Source of the DNA: Streptomyces griseus
GTDB taxonomy: Bacteria; Actinomycetota; Actinomycetes; Streptomycetales; Streptomycetaceae
Direction of reading: 5' to 3'
Length of the DNA stretch: 64,000 nt
NCBI RefSeq assembly: GCF_900460065.1
Contig: NZ_UAVD01000028.1
Coordinates: forward strand, 248,001-312,000
The notes below the pieces were generated by a model. That model was not told where the DNA came from. It ran no database searches and saw only the letters and a program-made list of their open reading frames with translations. A program made the position numbers and the translations under genes. Shown here piece by piece: positions 50,159 to 58,226 of the stretch (positions are counted from its first letter, which is position 1; each line of letters begins with the position of its first letter).

Positions 50159-52228
50159 ATGGTATTTATGGGGGACAGGGCAACTCTGTTGGAGACAGGG
50201 CGGTTTGTGCAGCAGCGCGGCCAAGATGGGGAAAGCGCGGTAGACGCGGCTTTCGCTGCTGCCATCGCCGGAGCGGGCGCGCCGGTCCAGCGGACCGGCG
50301 CCGTCGACGCGAGTTCCACCGCGACCGCTGCCGACGAGGACACCACGGACGCGGTCGACGCCGCGGACAGCGCCGAGAGCGAGGCGCGCCACCGGCGCGC
50401 CGCCGACGCGGGGGACACCGCGTCCATGAGCGTCCTGGGCGCGCTGCTGCTGCGCCGCGGCGATCTGGACGGCGCCGAGAAGTACCTGCGCGCCGCCACC
50501 GCCGACGGGGACCGCGCCGCCGCGAACAACCTGGGCGTCCTGCTGCACCAGCGCGGCTACCCGGACGAGGCCGCGGGATGGTGGCGCATCGCCGCCGTGG
50601 CCGGATCCGCCGCCGCCGCGCACGCGCTCGGCCGGCACTTCCGCGAGCGGGGCGACGAACCCGGCGCGGAGTACTGGCTGCGCCAGTCCGCCGAGCAGGG
50701 CCACGCGCTGGGCGCGTACGCGCTGGCCGACCTGCTGGAGCACCGCGGCGACGTCGGCGCGGAGCGCTGGCTGCGCGCCGCCGCCGAACAGGGACACCGC
50801 GAGGCCGCCTACCGGCTGGCCCGAGCTCTGGAGCGGAAGGCCGTCGAGGACCCGCACGAGGCCTTCGGCCTGGGCCGGGGCGGCGCTTCCGGGCGAACCG
50901 GAACGCGCCTCGGCCTCCCCGGCGGCCCGCCCGTACCCGCCGGCGGACGGCCGACGGGCCCCGCGGGCGCCCGGAGCGCGGCCGACGGCGACAGCCCTGT
51001 GGCCGGCCCCGCCACCGGCCGGGTCGGCGAGGCCGAGCAGTGGTACCGCCAGGCCGCCGCCCGGGGCCACCGGCGCGCCGCCCTGCACCTCGGCGCGATC
51101 CTGGAGCAGCGCGGCGAGCTGAAGGAGGCCGGACGCTGGTACCTCACCGCCGCCAAGGACGGCGAGCCGCGCGCCGCCTGCGCGCTGGGCTTCCTGCTGC
51201 GCGACGCGGGCGACGAGGAGAGCGCCGCCGTGTGGTGGCTGCGCGCCGCCCAGGACGGTGACGGCAACGCCGCCAACGCGCTCGGCGCGCTGCACGCCGC
51301 ACGCGGTGAGCCGCAGACCGCCGAGCGCTGGTACCGGGCCGCCATGGACGCGGGCGACGTCAACGGGGCGTACAACCTGGGGCTGCTCTGTGCCGCCCAG
51401 GACCGCACCCCGCAGGCGGAGCAGTGGTACCGCCGCGCCGCGTACGCCGGACACCGCGAGGCCGCCAACGCGCTCGCGGTCCTGCTCCTGCAGGCGGGCG
51501 ACCACACCGGGGCCGAGCCCTGGTTCTCCAAGGCGGCCGAGGCCGGCAGCGTCGACGCGGCCTTCAACCTCGGCATCCTGCACGCCGGGCGCGACGAGGA
51601 CCGTACGGCGCTCGGCTGGTACGAGCGCGCCGCGGCGGCCGGGCACACCGACGCCGCGCTCCAGGTCGCCATGGCCCTGCTGCGCGACGGCGAGGACCGG
51701 GAGGCCGAGCGGCACCTGCGCTGCGCCGCGGGCGGCGGCAGCGCCGAGGCCGCGTTCCGGCTGGCCGGGGTGCTGGACGCGCGCCAGCCGCCGCCGGGCC
51801 CGCCGGCGCTGGGCGAGGCGATGCCGGAGAAGACCGAGTGCGAGGAGTGGTACGAGCGGGCCGCCCAGCAGGGGCACCGCCGCGCCCAGGTCCGGGTCGG
51901 CATGCTCGCCGCCGCCCGCGGGGACGTGGAGAGCGCCGCCCACTGGTACCGGGAGGCCGCCGAGGCGGGCAGCCGCAACGGGGCCTTCAACCTCGGGCTG
52001 CTGCTGGCCCGTGAGGGCAGTGAGCGCGAGGCCGCCCTGTGGTGGACCCGGGCGGCCGCCGCCGGGCACGGCCGTGCGGCGCTGCGCCTGGCGCTCCTCG
52101 CCGCCCGTCGGGGCGAGCTCACCGAGGGGCAGCGCTGGTGCGCGCGGGCGGTGGAGCTCGGCCCGGCCGAGGTGGCCGAACGGGCCGCGCGGCTGCGGGA
52201 GGCGCTGCACCAGGAGCTGACCGCGTAA
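50159..52228 (+). CDS. Sel1/tetratricopeptide repeat protein
   Basis: 689 residues built almost wholly from Sel1-like TPR units of about 35 residues (AEQWYRRAAYAGHREAANALAVLLLQAGD types), running from about 75 to 680, with a Pro/Gly-rich linker near 245-290. No signal peptide. It should be a solenoid scaffold for protein interactions; partners unknown. ATG at 50159 has AGGTGG 7 nt upstream. It lies between two identical initiator tRNA genes, reading in the same direction. Confidence 0.85.
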   Translation: MVFMGDRATLLETGRFVQQRGQDGESAVDAAFAAAIAGAGAPVQRTGAVDASSTATAADEDTTDAVDAADSAESEARHRRAADAGDTASMSVLGALLLRRGDLDGAEKYLRAATADGDRAAANNLGVLLHQRGYPDEAAGWWRIAAVAGSAAAAHALGRHFRERGDEPGAEYWLRQSAEQGHALGAYALADLLEHRGDVGAERWLRAAAEQGHREAAYRLARALERKAVEDPHEAFGLGRGGASGRTGTRLGLPGGPPVPAGGRPTGPAGARSAADGDSPVAGPATGRVGEAEQWYRQAAARGHRRAALHLGAILEQRGELKEAGRWYLTAAKDGEPRAACALGFLLRDAGDEESAAVWWLRAAQDGDGNAANALGALHAARGEPQTAERWYRAAMDAGDVNGAYNLGLLCAAQDRTPQAEQWYRRAAYAGHREAANALAVLLLQAGDHTGAEPWFSKAAEAGSVDAAFNLGILHAGRDEDRTALGWYERAAAAGHTDAALQVAMALLRDGEDREAERHLRCAAGGGSAEAAFRLAGVLDARQPPPGPPALGEAMPEKTECEEWYERAAQQGHRRAQVRVGMLAAARGDVESAAHWYREAAEAGSRNGAFNLGLLLAREGSEREAALWWTRAAAAGHGRAALRLALLAARRGELTEGQRWCARAVELGPAEVAERAARLREALHQELTA

Positions 52229-52261
52229 CCCTGTCGTGCCCCCGGGCCGGCCTGAACGAAT

Positions 52262-52290
52262 TTGCGCCGCCCGACCCGCTGACGTAATGT
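52262..52290 (+). promoter_or_regulatory. Promoter of initiator tRNA copy 2
   Basis: -35 TTGCGC (52262-52267), 17-nt spacer, -10 TAATGT (52285-52290), 12 nt before the tRNA. Confidence 0.7.
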
Positions 52291-52302
52291 TGCGTTCACC
52301 GA

Positions 52303-52376
52303 CGCGGGGTGGAGCAGCTCGGTAGCTCGCTGGGCTCATAACCCAGAGGTCGCAGGTTCAAATCCTGTCCCCGCTA
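52303..52376 (+). tRNA. Initiator tRNA-fMet (CAT), copy 2
   Basis: 74 nt, identical in sequence to copy 1, with the GGG/CCC anticodon stem and C1/U72 mismatch. It has the better promoter of the two copies. Confidence 0.95.
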
Positions 52377-52382
52377 CTGAAA

Positions 52383-52420
52383 GACGAAGGCCCGGATCCA
52401 TCAGGATCCGGGCCTTCGTC
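52383..52420 (+). terminator. tRNA terminator, loop ATCA
   Basis: Same 17-bp stem as copy 1, with loop ATCA, the reverse complement of the copy 1 loop. Confidence 0.9.
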
Positions 52421-52436
52421 ATGTCCGGGGATGGCC

Positions 52437-52480
52437 ACCCGGAAGCCGGGCCCGCCCGGAGGCGGGCGCGGCTTCCGGGT
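52437..52480 (-). terminator. Hairpin terminator of the Fur-family gene
   Basis: Stem acccggaagcc / ggcttccgggt with an inner gcccgcc / ggcgggc helix, directly at the stop codon of the minus-strand Fur gene. Confidence 0.7.
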
Positions 52481-52899
52481 CAGGCGGTGGCGGCGCAGTT
52501 CGGGCAGACGCCGCGGTACGTCACCTCGACACCCGAGACCGTGAAGCCGTAGCGCTCGTCCGCCGGCAGGTCCGCGAGCGGGTTGCCCGCGGGGTGCACG
52601 TCCTTGATGGCTCCGCACACGGCGCACACCAGGTGGTGGTGCGGCTGGTGCGCGTTCGGGTCGTAGCGCTTGGCCCGGCGGTCGGTGGAGACCTCCAGCA
52701 CCTCGCCGAGGGACACCATCTCGCCGAGGGTGTTGTAGACGGTGGCGCGCGAGATCTCGGGCAGCCGGGAAACGGCCCTCGCGTGGACCTCGTCCGCCGT
52801 CAGGTGCACATGGTCCCCGTCGAGGACCTCGGCCACGACACGCCGCTGCGCCGTCATGCGCCAGCCGCGTCCACGAAGTCTCTCCAGCAGGTCGCTCAT
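52480..52899 (-). CDS. Fur family regulator (CatR/PerR-like)
   Basis: 139 residues. The N-terminal winged helix (MTAQRRVVAEVLDGDHVHLTADEVHARAVSRLPEISRATVYNTLGEM across residues 15-60) is the Fur DNA-binding domain. The C-terminal domain has PHHHLVCAVCGAIKDV (HHH and CxxC zinc site, about 85-100) and the second CxxC in GVCPNCA. Divergent from katA; peroxide-sensing CatR/PerR-type repressors lie next to catalase genes in actinobacteria. The ATG at 52899 is 7 nt after a TAGGCT box, so probably leaderless. Symbol withheld, since Fur paralogues are hard to separate by eye. Confidence 0.85.
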   Translation of the reverse strand: MSDLLERLRGRGWRMTAQRRVVAEVLDGDHVHLTADEVHARAVSRLPEISRATVYNTLGEMVSLGEVLEVSTDRRAKRYDPNAHQPHHHLVCAVCGAIKDVHPAGNPLADLPADERYGFTVSGVEVTYRGVCPNCAATA

Positions 52900-52906
52900 G
52901 CAGCCC

Positions 52907-52912
52907 AGCCTA
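52907..52912 (-). promoter_or_regulatory. -10 box, leaderless Fur-family gene
   Basis: TAGGCT on the minus strand, 7 nt before the ATG at 52899. Confidence 0.5.
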
Positions 52913-52959
52913 ACAGTGGGGGAACCGAGTCCCGATCGGGTGTGACTTTGGATGTTTGT

Positions 52960-52987
52960 TTGACTTAGACAATGTCCATTGTAGGAT
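52960..52987 (+). promoter_or_regulatory. katA promoter with Fur-type operator in the spacer
   Basis: -35 TTGACT (52960-52965), 16-nt spacer, -10 TAGGAT (52982-52987). The palindrome ACAAT-gtcc-ATTGT (52969-52982) fills the spacer and is the likely binding site of the adjacent Fur-family repressor. Confidence 0.7.
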
Positions 52988-53087
52988 CGGGACCGGCATA
53001 CGCCAAGGGACAGGCTGTGCGGAACATCGGACCGGCGATCGAGGCCGGCCGATCTCGGAAGTGCAGGACATGACGCAGGAGGCGCAC

Positions 53088-54539
53088 GTGACGCAGGGAC
53101 CGCTCACCACGGAGGCCGGCGCGCCGGTGGCCGACAACCAGAACAGCGAGACCGCCGGCGTCGGCGGACCGGTTCTGGTCCAGGACCAGGCGCTGCTGGA
53201 GAAGCTCGCCCACTTCAACCGCGAGCGCATCCCGGAGCGGGTCGTGCACGCCCGCGGCGCCGGTGCGTACGGCACCTTCACGCTGACCCGCGACGTCTCG
53301 CGGTGGACCCGGGCGACGTTCCTCTCCGAGGTCGGCAAGCAGACCGAGACCTTCCTGCGCTTCTCCACCGTCGCCGGCAACCTCGGCTCCGCCGACGCCG
53401 TGCGCGACCCCCGCGGCTTCGCGCTGAAGTTCTACACCGAAGAGGGCAACTACGACCTCGTCGGCAACAACACCCCGGTGTTCTTCATCAAGGACGCCAT
53501 CAAGTTCCCCGACTTCATCCACACCCAGAAGCGCGACCCGTACACCGGCTCGCAGGAGGCGGACAACGTCTGGGACTTCTGGGGGCTGTCGCCCGAGTCG
53601 ACGCACCAGGTCACCTGGCTCTTCGGCGACCGCGGCATCCCGGCCACGCTGCGCCACATGAACGGGTACGGCTCGCACACCTACCAGTGGAACAACGAGG
53701 CCGGCGAGGTCTTCTGGGTCAAGTACCACTTCAAGACCGACCAGGGCATCAGGAACCTCACCCAGGCGGAGGCCGACAAGCTCGCCGGTGAGGACCCCGA
53801 CAGCCACCAGCGCGATCTGCGCGAGTCGATCGAGCGCGGTGACTTCCCGTCCTGGACGGTGCAGGTCCAGATCATGCCCGCGGCGGACGCGGCGACGTAC
53901 CGCTTCAACCCGTTCGACCTCACCAAGGTGTGGCCGCACGCGGACTACCCGCCGATCGAGATCGGCAAGCTGGAGCTCAACCGCAATCCGCGGAACGTCT
54001 TCGCCGAGGTCGAGCAGTCGATCTTCAGCCCCGCGCACTTCGTGCCGGGCATCGGCCCGTCCCCGGACAAGATGCTCCAGGGCCGCCTCTTCGCCTACGG
54101 CGACGCCCACCGCTACCGCGTCGGCATCAACGCCGACCACCTGCCGGTGAACCGCCCGCACGCGACCGAGGCGCGGACCAACAGCCGGGACGGCTTCCTC
54201 TACGACGGCCGTCACGAGGGCGCCAAGAACTACGAGCCGAACAGCTTCGGCGGCCCGTTCCAGACGGACCGCCCGCTGTGGCAGCCGCTCCCGGTCACCG
54301 GGGCGACCGGCAACACCGAGGCCCCCGCCCATGCCGAGGACAGCGACTTCGTCCAGGCGGGCGACCTCTACCGGCTGTTCTCCGAGGACGAGAAGGTCCG
54401 GCTGATCGAGAACCTCGCCGGGTTCATCGCCAAGGTCTCGCGCGACGACATCGCCGAGCGCGCGATCAACAACTTCCGCCAGGCGGACGGCGACTTCGGC
54501 AAGCGGCTGGAAGCCGCGGTCCAGGCCCTTCGCGGCTGA
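53088..54539 (+). CDS. katA: Heme catalase KatA (clade 3)
   Basis: 483-residue small-subunit monofunctional catalase, cytosolic. Distal His in RVVHARGAGAYG (about residue 52), distal Asn in VGNNTPVFF (about 125), NADPH/heme region KFPDFIHTQKRDP, WDFWGLSPESTHQV, and the proximal heme Tyr in RLFAYGDAHRYR (about 336). It dismutates hydrogen peroxide. The GTG at 53088 has AGGAGG 6 nt upstream and gives the usual MTQGPLTTEAG start. Divergent from the Fur-family repressor; an operator lies in its promoter. A strong hairpin follows. Confidence 0.95.
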   Translation: MTQGPLTTEAGAPVADNQNSETAGVGGPVLVQDQALLEKLAHFNRERIPERVVHARGAGAYGTFTLTRDVSRWTRATFLSEVGKQTETFLRFSTVAGNLGSADAVRDPRGFALKFYTEEGNYDLVGNNTPVFFIKDAIKFPDFIHTQKRDPYTGSQEADNVWDFWGLSPESTHQVTWLFGDRGIPATLRHMNGYGSHTYQWNNEAGEVFWVKYHFKTDQGIRNLTQAEADKLAGEDPDSHQRDLRESIERGDFPSWTVQVQIMPAADAATYRFNPFDLTKVWPHADYPPIEIGKLELNRNPRNVFAEVEQSIFSPAHFVPGIGPSPDKMLQGRLFAYGDAHRYRVGINADHLPVNRPHATEARTNSRDGFLYDGRHEGAKNYEPNSFGGPFQTDRPLWQPLPVTGATGNTEAPAHAEDSDFVQAGDLYRLFSEDEKVRLIENLAGFIAKVSRDDIAERAINNFRQADGDFGKRLEAAVQALRG

Positions 54540-54561
54540 CCGGACGCCTGCCGTCGGCCGT

Positions 54562-54591
54562 GGGCCGGATCCCCTCGCGGGGGTCCGGCCC
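54562..54591. terminator. Hairpin terminator katA/CBS gene
   Basis: A 13-bp stem gggccggatcccc / gggggtccggccc (one wobble) with loop tcgc, between convergent genes. Confidence 0.8.
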
Positions 54592-54630
54592 ACCGGTCGT
54601 TCCGGCGCCGGCCGCGCGACGGCCGGGCGG

Positions 54631-55029
54631 TCAGCCGGCGGCCGCGAACGTACGCCGGGCGGGCGCCCAGCAGCGGATGATGTCGCGCACCGACACGATG
54701 CCCACCGGGCCGTCGCTGTCCAGCACGATCAGATGCCGGAACCCGCCGTGCGTCATGGCTTCCGCGGCCTCCTGAAGGGTCCAGGCCGGGGCGGCGAACA
54801 CCACGTCGGTGGTGGTGTGGGCGGACGCGGTCTCCCGATCGGGGTCCAGCCCCGATCCGACCGCGTCGAGGATGTCGCGCTCGGTGATGATGCCGAGCCC
54901 GCAGGTGTCCGGATCATGGACGACGGCTGCCCCGATGCGGCGGGCCGACATCAGCCGGGCCGCCTGGCGGAGCGTGTGGGTGGGGCCGATGGTGAGGACC
55001 ACCGTGCTCATGGCGTCACGGACGAGCAT
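54631..55029 (-). CDS. CBS domain pair protein
   Basis: 132 residues of two CBS motifs: MLVRDAMSTVVLTIGPTHTLRQAARLMSARRIG and ..TTTDVVFAAPAWTLQEAAEAMTHGGFRHLIVLDSDGPVGIVSVRDI. Stand-alone CBS pairs sense adenine nucleotides; no partner is identified. The ATG at 55029 lies 11 nt after AGGAGG; GTG at 55041 is too close to that site. Follows katA (convergent) and lies upstream of nothing on its strand, so it is a single gene. Confidence 0.82.
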   Translation of the reverse strand: MLVRDAMSTVVLTIGPTHTLRQAARLMSARRIGAAVVHDPDTCGLGIITERDILDAVGSGLDPDRETASAHTTTDVVFAAPAWTLQEAAEAMTHGGFRHLIVLDSDGPVGIVSVRDIIRCWAPARRTFAAAG

Positions 55030-55227
55030 GAAACGAGCCACCTCCTCGGCGAGCCGACTCCGTGAGTCGATTCACAAGTTCACAAGTGGGGGGACTCTCA
55101 GAGTCGCACCCTCGGAGCGGGCCGACAAGGGGTGGACGAAGCGCGGGGAGGGCGCCCGAAAAGCACACAACGCGCCCCCGGCGCGCCGCGCGGACCGTGC
55201 GGTTGCGGACGGGCCCGGAAGCGGCGG

Positions 55228-56028
55228 TCAGTACCGCTGGTTCAGGTAGCCCAGCAGTTCGTCGTGGAGCGGCCCGTTGGAGGCCGCCGCGTTCCCGCCG
55301 CCCGGACCGTCGACCCCGTCCAGCGAGGTGAACCGGCCCCCCGCCTCCTGCACGATGATCGCGGTCGCCGCCATGTCCCACAGCGAGAGCTCCGGCTCCG
55401 CGCAGATGTCCACGGAACCCTCCGCGACCATCATGTACGGCCAGAAGTCCCCGTACCCCCGCGTCCGCCAACAGGCCCGGGTGAGGTCCAGGAGGCCGTC
55501 GAGGCGGCCCTGCGCCTCCCAGCCGGACAGCGAGGAGAACGCGAACGAGGCGTCGGCGACCCGCCCCACCTCCGACACGTTCATCCGGGTCGCGGAGGTG
55601 AGGCTGCGGCCGGTGAACGCGCCCGCGCCCTTCGCCGCCCACCAGCGCCGGTTCAGCGCGGGCGCCGAGACCACGCCCATCACCGGCTGGAAGCCGTCCT
55701 CCCCGGCCTCCATCAGCGCGATCAGCGTGGCCCACACCGGCACACCGCGCACATAGTTCTTGGTGCCGTCGATCGGGTCGATCACCCAGCGCCGCGGTCC
55801 GCTGCCCTCGATCCCGTACTCCTCGCCCAGGATCGCGTCCCTCGGGCGGGCCCGGTGCAGGTGGCCCCGGATCAGCTCCTCGGCGGCCTTGTCGGCCTCG
55901 CTCACCGGCGTCATGTCCGGCTTGGTCTCCACCTTCAGGTCGAGAGCCTTGAACCGGTCCATCGTCGCCGCGTCGGCGGCGTCCGCCAGTACATGGGCCA
56001 GGCGCAGATCATCGTGGTAGTCGGGCAT
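55228..56028 (-). CDS. hisN: Histidinol-phosphatase HisN (inositol monophosphatase family)
   Basis: 266 residues. Metal-binding motifs GEEYG (about 70), WVIDPIDGTKNYVRGVP (DPIDGT, about 83-89), and WDMAATAIIVQEAGG (second aspartate, about 218) are all in place; TPVSEADKAAEE is the substrate-side motif. In Streptomyces HisN removes phosphate from L-histidinol phosphate in histidine synthesis, and its gene lies outside the his cluster. Probably leaderless: TACTGT lies 6 nt before the ATG. Distinguished from inositol phosphatases by context and the remembered S. coelicolor gene; specificity would need testing. Confidence 0.88.
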   Translation of the reverse strand: MPDYHDDLRLAHVLADAADAATMDRFKALDLKVETKPDMTPVSEADKAAEELIRGHLHRARPRDAILGEEYGIEGSGPRRWVIDPIDGTKNYVRGVPVWATLIALMEAGEDGFQPVMGVVSAPALNRRWWAAKGAGAFTGRSLTSATRMNVSEVGRVADASFAFSSLSGWEAQGRLDGLLDLTRACWRTRGYGDFWPYMMVAEGSVDICAEPELSLWDMAATAIIVQEAGGRFTSLDGVDGPGGGNAAASNGPLHDELLGYLNQRY

Positions 56029-56034
56029 GGCGTC

Positions 56035-56040
56035 ACAGTA
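56035..56040 (-). promoter_or_regulatory. -10 box, leaderless hisN
   Basis: TACTGT on the minus strand, 6 nt before the ATG at 56028. Confidence 0.5.
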
Positions 56041-56151
56041 TCCAGCGCCGTCGGGGGCGGGCTACAGCGCCCCCGCGCGGGCCGCGACCCTTGACAGCTC
56101 CCGGGAGCGCGTCAACTCTGAACCGCAGGGTCCCGGGGCGGGGAGGCGACG

Positions 56152-56769
56152 ATGCCGACAGCGCGGCAGGCACTGCTGGACGCCGCCCTCAGGGCGCTGG
56201 ACGAGGAACCCTGGCGCGCGGTGCGCATGGTTGACGTCGCGGCCCTCGCCGGCGTCTCGCGGCAGACCCTCTACAACGAGTTCGGCACCAAGCGCGGGCT
56301 GGCCGGGGCCCTGTTGCGACGGGCCGCCGACGGCTATCTCGCCGGAGTGGACCGCGCCCTGACCGCCCCCGCCCCCGACCGTCCGGCCGCCGTCGCGCTC
56401 TGGACCGTGCGGGCCGCCCGGCAGGACGTGCTGGTCAAGGCGCTGCTCACGGGGCACTGGGCGGAGGGGCTGCCCCGCCCGGAACCCCGGCCCGGACCGC
56501 GGGGGCGCGACGGCGGGCGGCCACCGCCGGCCCCCGAGGAACTGCTCGCGCTCGTGCGGGACCGGATGGCGGCGGTGTCGCCCGGGGTCGCCGCCGGCGG
56601 GTGCGAGATCGCCCTACGGCTCGCGCTGTCCTGTGTGGTCGTTCCGGTGCCGGGCGACGACGCGGCGGACAGCCGGGCGCTCGGGCTCGTACGGGCAGGG
56701 ACGCGGGCGGCGGTTCCGGCGGGTCTCAGTGGGCCGAGCCGGACAGCTGGAGGCCGATCACCCCGATGA
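56152..56769 (+). CDS. TetR family regulator
   Basis: 205 residues. N-terminal TetR domain MPTARQALLDAALRALDEEPWRAVRMVDVAALAGVSRQTLYNEFGTKRGL across residues 1-48, then a variable C-terminal domain rich in Ala/Arg/Pro. ATG with GGGAGG upstream. Its 3' end runs 44 bp into the convergent SMR exporter gene, and the last residues (SGPSRTAGGRSPR) do not look like family sequence. Probably controls the neighbouring exporter or itself. Confidence 0.8.
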   Translation: MPTARQALLDAALRALDEEPWRAVRMVDVAALAGVSRQTLYNEFGTKRGLAGALLRRAADGYLAGVDRALTAPAPDRPAAVALWTVRAARQDVLVKALLTGHWAEGLPRPEPRPGPRGRDGGRPPPAPEELLALVRDRMAAVSPGVAAGGCEIALRLALSCVVVPVPGDDAADSRALGLVRAGTRAAVPAGLSGPSRTAGGRSPR

Positions 56770-57049
56770 TCACCAGCGAGATCGACACCAGCTTCAGCGT
56801 GGAGACCACGTCATCGAGGAAGACCATGCCGTAGATCGCCGTCCCGGCCGCCCCGATCCCGGTCCACACCGCGTACGCCGGACCGACGTCGAGCTTCTTC
56901 AGCGCCAGGGTCAGCAGACCGAAACTGCCCAGCGCGAACGCGGCGAACGCGATCGTCGGCCAGAGCCGGGTGAATCCGTGGGAGAGCTTCAGACACACGG
57001 CGAAGCCGGTCTCCAGCAGTCCTGCGACCACGACCAGCAGCCAGGGCAT
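56726..57049 (-). CDS. Small multidrug resistance (SMR) protein, SugE/Gdx type
   Basis: 107 residues, four membrane helices: LLVVVAGLLETGFAVCLKLSHGFTRL with the essential Glu in helix 1, AYAVWTGIGAAGTAIYGMV (helix 3) and SLVIIGVIGLQLSGSAH (helix 4). The KLSHGFTRL and AYAVWTGIG motifs match the SugE/Gdx subtype, which exports guanidinium ions with protons. ATG at 57049 with GGGAGG. No guanidine riboswitch is recognisable upstream. Convergent and overlapping with the TetR gene. Confidence 0.85.
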   Translation of the reverse strand: MPWLLVVVAGLLETGFAVCLKLSHGFTRLWPTIAFAAFALGSFGLLTLALKKLDVGPAYAVWTGIGAAGTAIYGMVFLDDVVSTLKLVSISLVIIGVIGLQLSGSAH

Positions 57050-57206
57050 CGTCGGTTGCCTCCCGCGTAGGTGACGGCTTCGGTTCGGGAACCTGCCCGG
57101 TGGACGGCACGGCGCACCGATCACTCGGTGCGATTATGCCCTTACCGGTCGTTGAAGCTCGCAAACATGCCCGGGCCACCCCGATCGAATCCGGCCGGAC
57201 GGACCG

Positions 57207-58223
57207 TCAGTCGCCCTCGCGCCGTTCCCGGGTCGCGAGCAGCCGGCGCAGGGAGTCCAGGCGCGCGGGGTCGGCGTGCCCCTCCGCCACCCAGGCGTCC
57301 AGCGCGCACTCCGGCTGGTTCGCGTCGTGGGTGCAGCCGCGCGGGCAGTTCTCCGTGCCCGGCTCCAGGTCGGGGAAGGCGTGGATGACCCGGGAGGGGT
57401 CGACGTGGTGCAGCCCGAAGGAGCGGACGCCCGGGGTGTCGACCACCCAGCCCCGGTCGCCGGGCAGCGGCAGCGCGAGGGCCGAGGTGGTGGTGTGCCG
57501 CCCCCGGCCGGTGACCGCGTTGACATCGCCGGTGGTCCGCCGCCGGTCCTCCGGCACCAGGGCGTTGACCAGCGTCGTCTTGCCGACCCCGGAGTGCCCG
57601 ACGAAGGCGGTGACCTTGCCCTCCAGCAGCTCGCGCACCCGCTCCGCCGCGTCCCCGTTCTCCAGCTCCTCACGGCTGGTCACGATGTACGGGACGCCGA
57701 GCGGGGTGTACGCCTCCAGCAGCTTGTCGGGGGACGCGAGGTCGGACTTGGTCAGCACCAGGAGTGGGGTGAGACCGCCGTCGTACGCCGCCACCAGACA
57801 GCGGTCGATCATGCGCGGGCGGGGCTCCGGATCGGCCAGCGCGGTGACGATCGCCAGCTGGTCCGCGTTGGCGACGACCACCCGCTCGTACGGATCGTCG
57901 TCGTCGGCCGTGCGCCGCAGCACCGTGCGGCGCGGGGAGATCCGCACGATCCGGGCCAGGGTGTCCTTCTCGCCGGAGAGGTCGCCGACGATGGAGACGG
58001 TGTCGCCCACCACGGCGGCCTTGCGGCCCAGCTCGCGGGCCTTCATCGCCACCACGGTCCGGCCCTCGACCAGGCAGGTGAGCCGGCCCCGGTCGACGGT
58101 GAGGACCATGCCGTCCTCGGCGTCCTCGTGCTTGGGCCGGATGTGCGTACGCGGCCGGTTGCCCTTGCGGTTGGGGCGGACGCGGATGTCGTCCTCGTCG
58201 GGGTTCTTCCCGTAGCGGCGCAT
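57207..58223 (-). CDS. rsgA: Ribosome small-subunit-dependent GTPase RsgA
   Basis: 338 residues. OB-fold N terminus with VVGDTVSIVGDLSGEKDTLARIVRISPRRTVLRR spread over residues 68-102; a circularly permuted GTPase with TKSD (G4, about 160), VGHSGVGKTTLVN (G1, about 205-216), TT (G2) and DTPG (G3); and a C-terminal zinc domain CPRGCTHDANQPEC with Cys and His ligands. It checks the decoding centre of the maturing 30S subunit. Starts 3 bp after aroA stops; the two form an aroA-rsgA operon. Confidence 0.95.
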   Translation of the reverse strand: MRRYGKNPDEDDIRVRPNRKGNRPRTHIRPKHEDAEDGMVLTVDRGRLTCLVEGRTVVAMKARELGRKAAVVGDTVSIVGDLSGEKDTLARIVRISPRRTVLRRTADDDDPYERVVVANADQLAIVTALADPEPRPRMIDRCLVAAYDGGLTPLLVLTKSDLASPDKLLEAYTPLGVPYIVTSREELENGDAAERVRELLEGKVTAFVGHSGVGKTTLVNALVPEDRRRTTGDVNAVTGRGRHTTTSALALPLPGDRGWVVDTPGVRSFGLHHVDPSRVIHAFPDLEPGTENCPRGCTHDANQPECALDAWVAEGHADPARLDSLRRLLATRERREGD

Positions 58224-58226
58224 GCC

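Larger units (their letters stand above)
52300..52420 (+). repeat. 121-bp direct repeat: tRNA plus terminator, copy 2
   Basis: Second copy of 49857-49977; the only difference is loop ATCA instead of TGAT. Confidence 0.9.

Noticed and set aside
49857..52420. Integrated element inserted at a tRNA gene
   Set aside because: No integrase or attachment duplication other than the full tRNA units is visible; the interval holds only the Sel1-repeat gene, so a simple tandem duplication is more likely.
57050..57180. Guanidine riboswitch before the SMR exporter
   Set aside because: I looked for guanidine-I, II (ACGR loops) and III features on the minus strand and could not find a consistent match.
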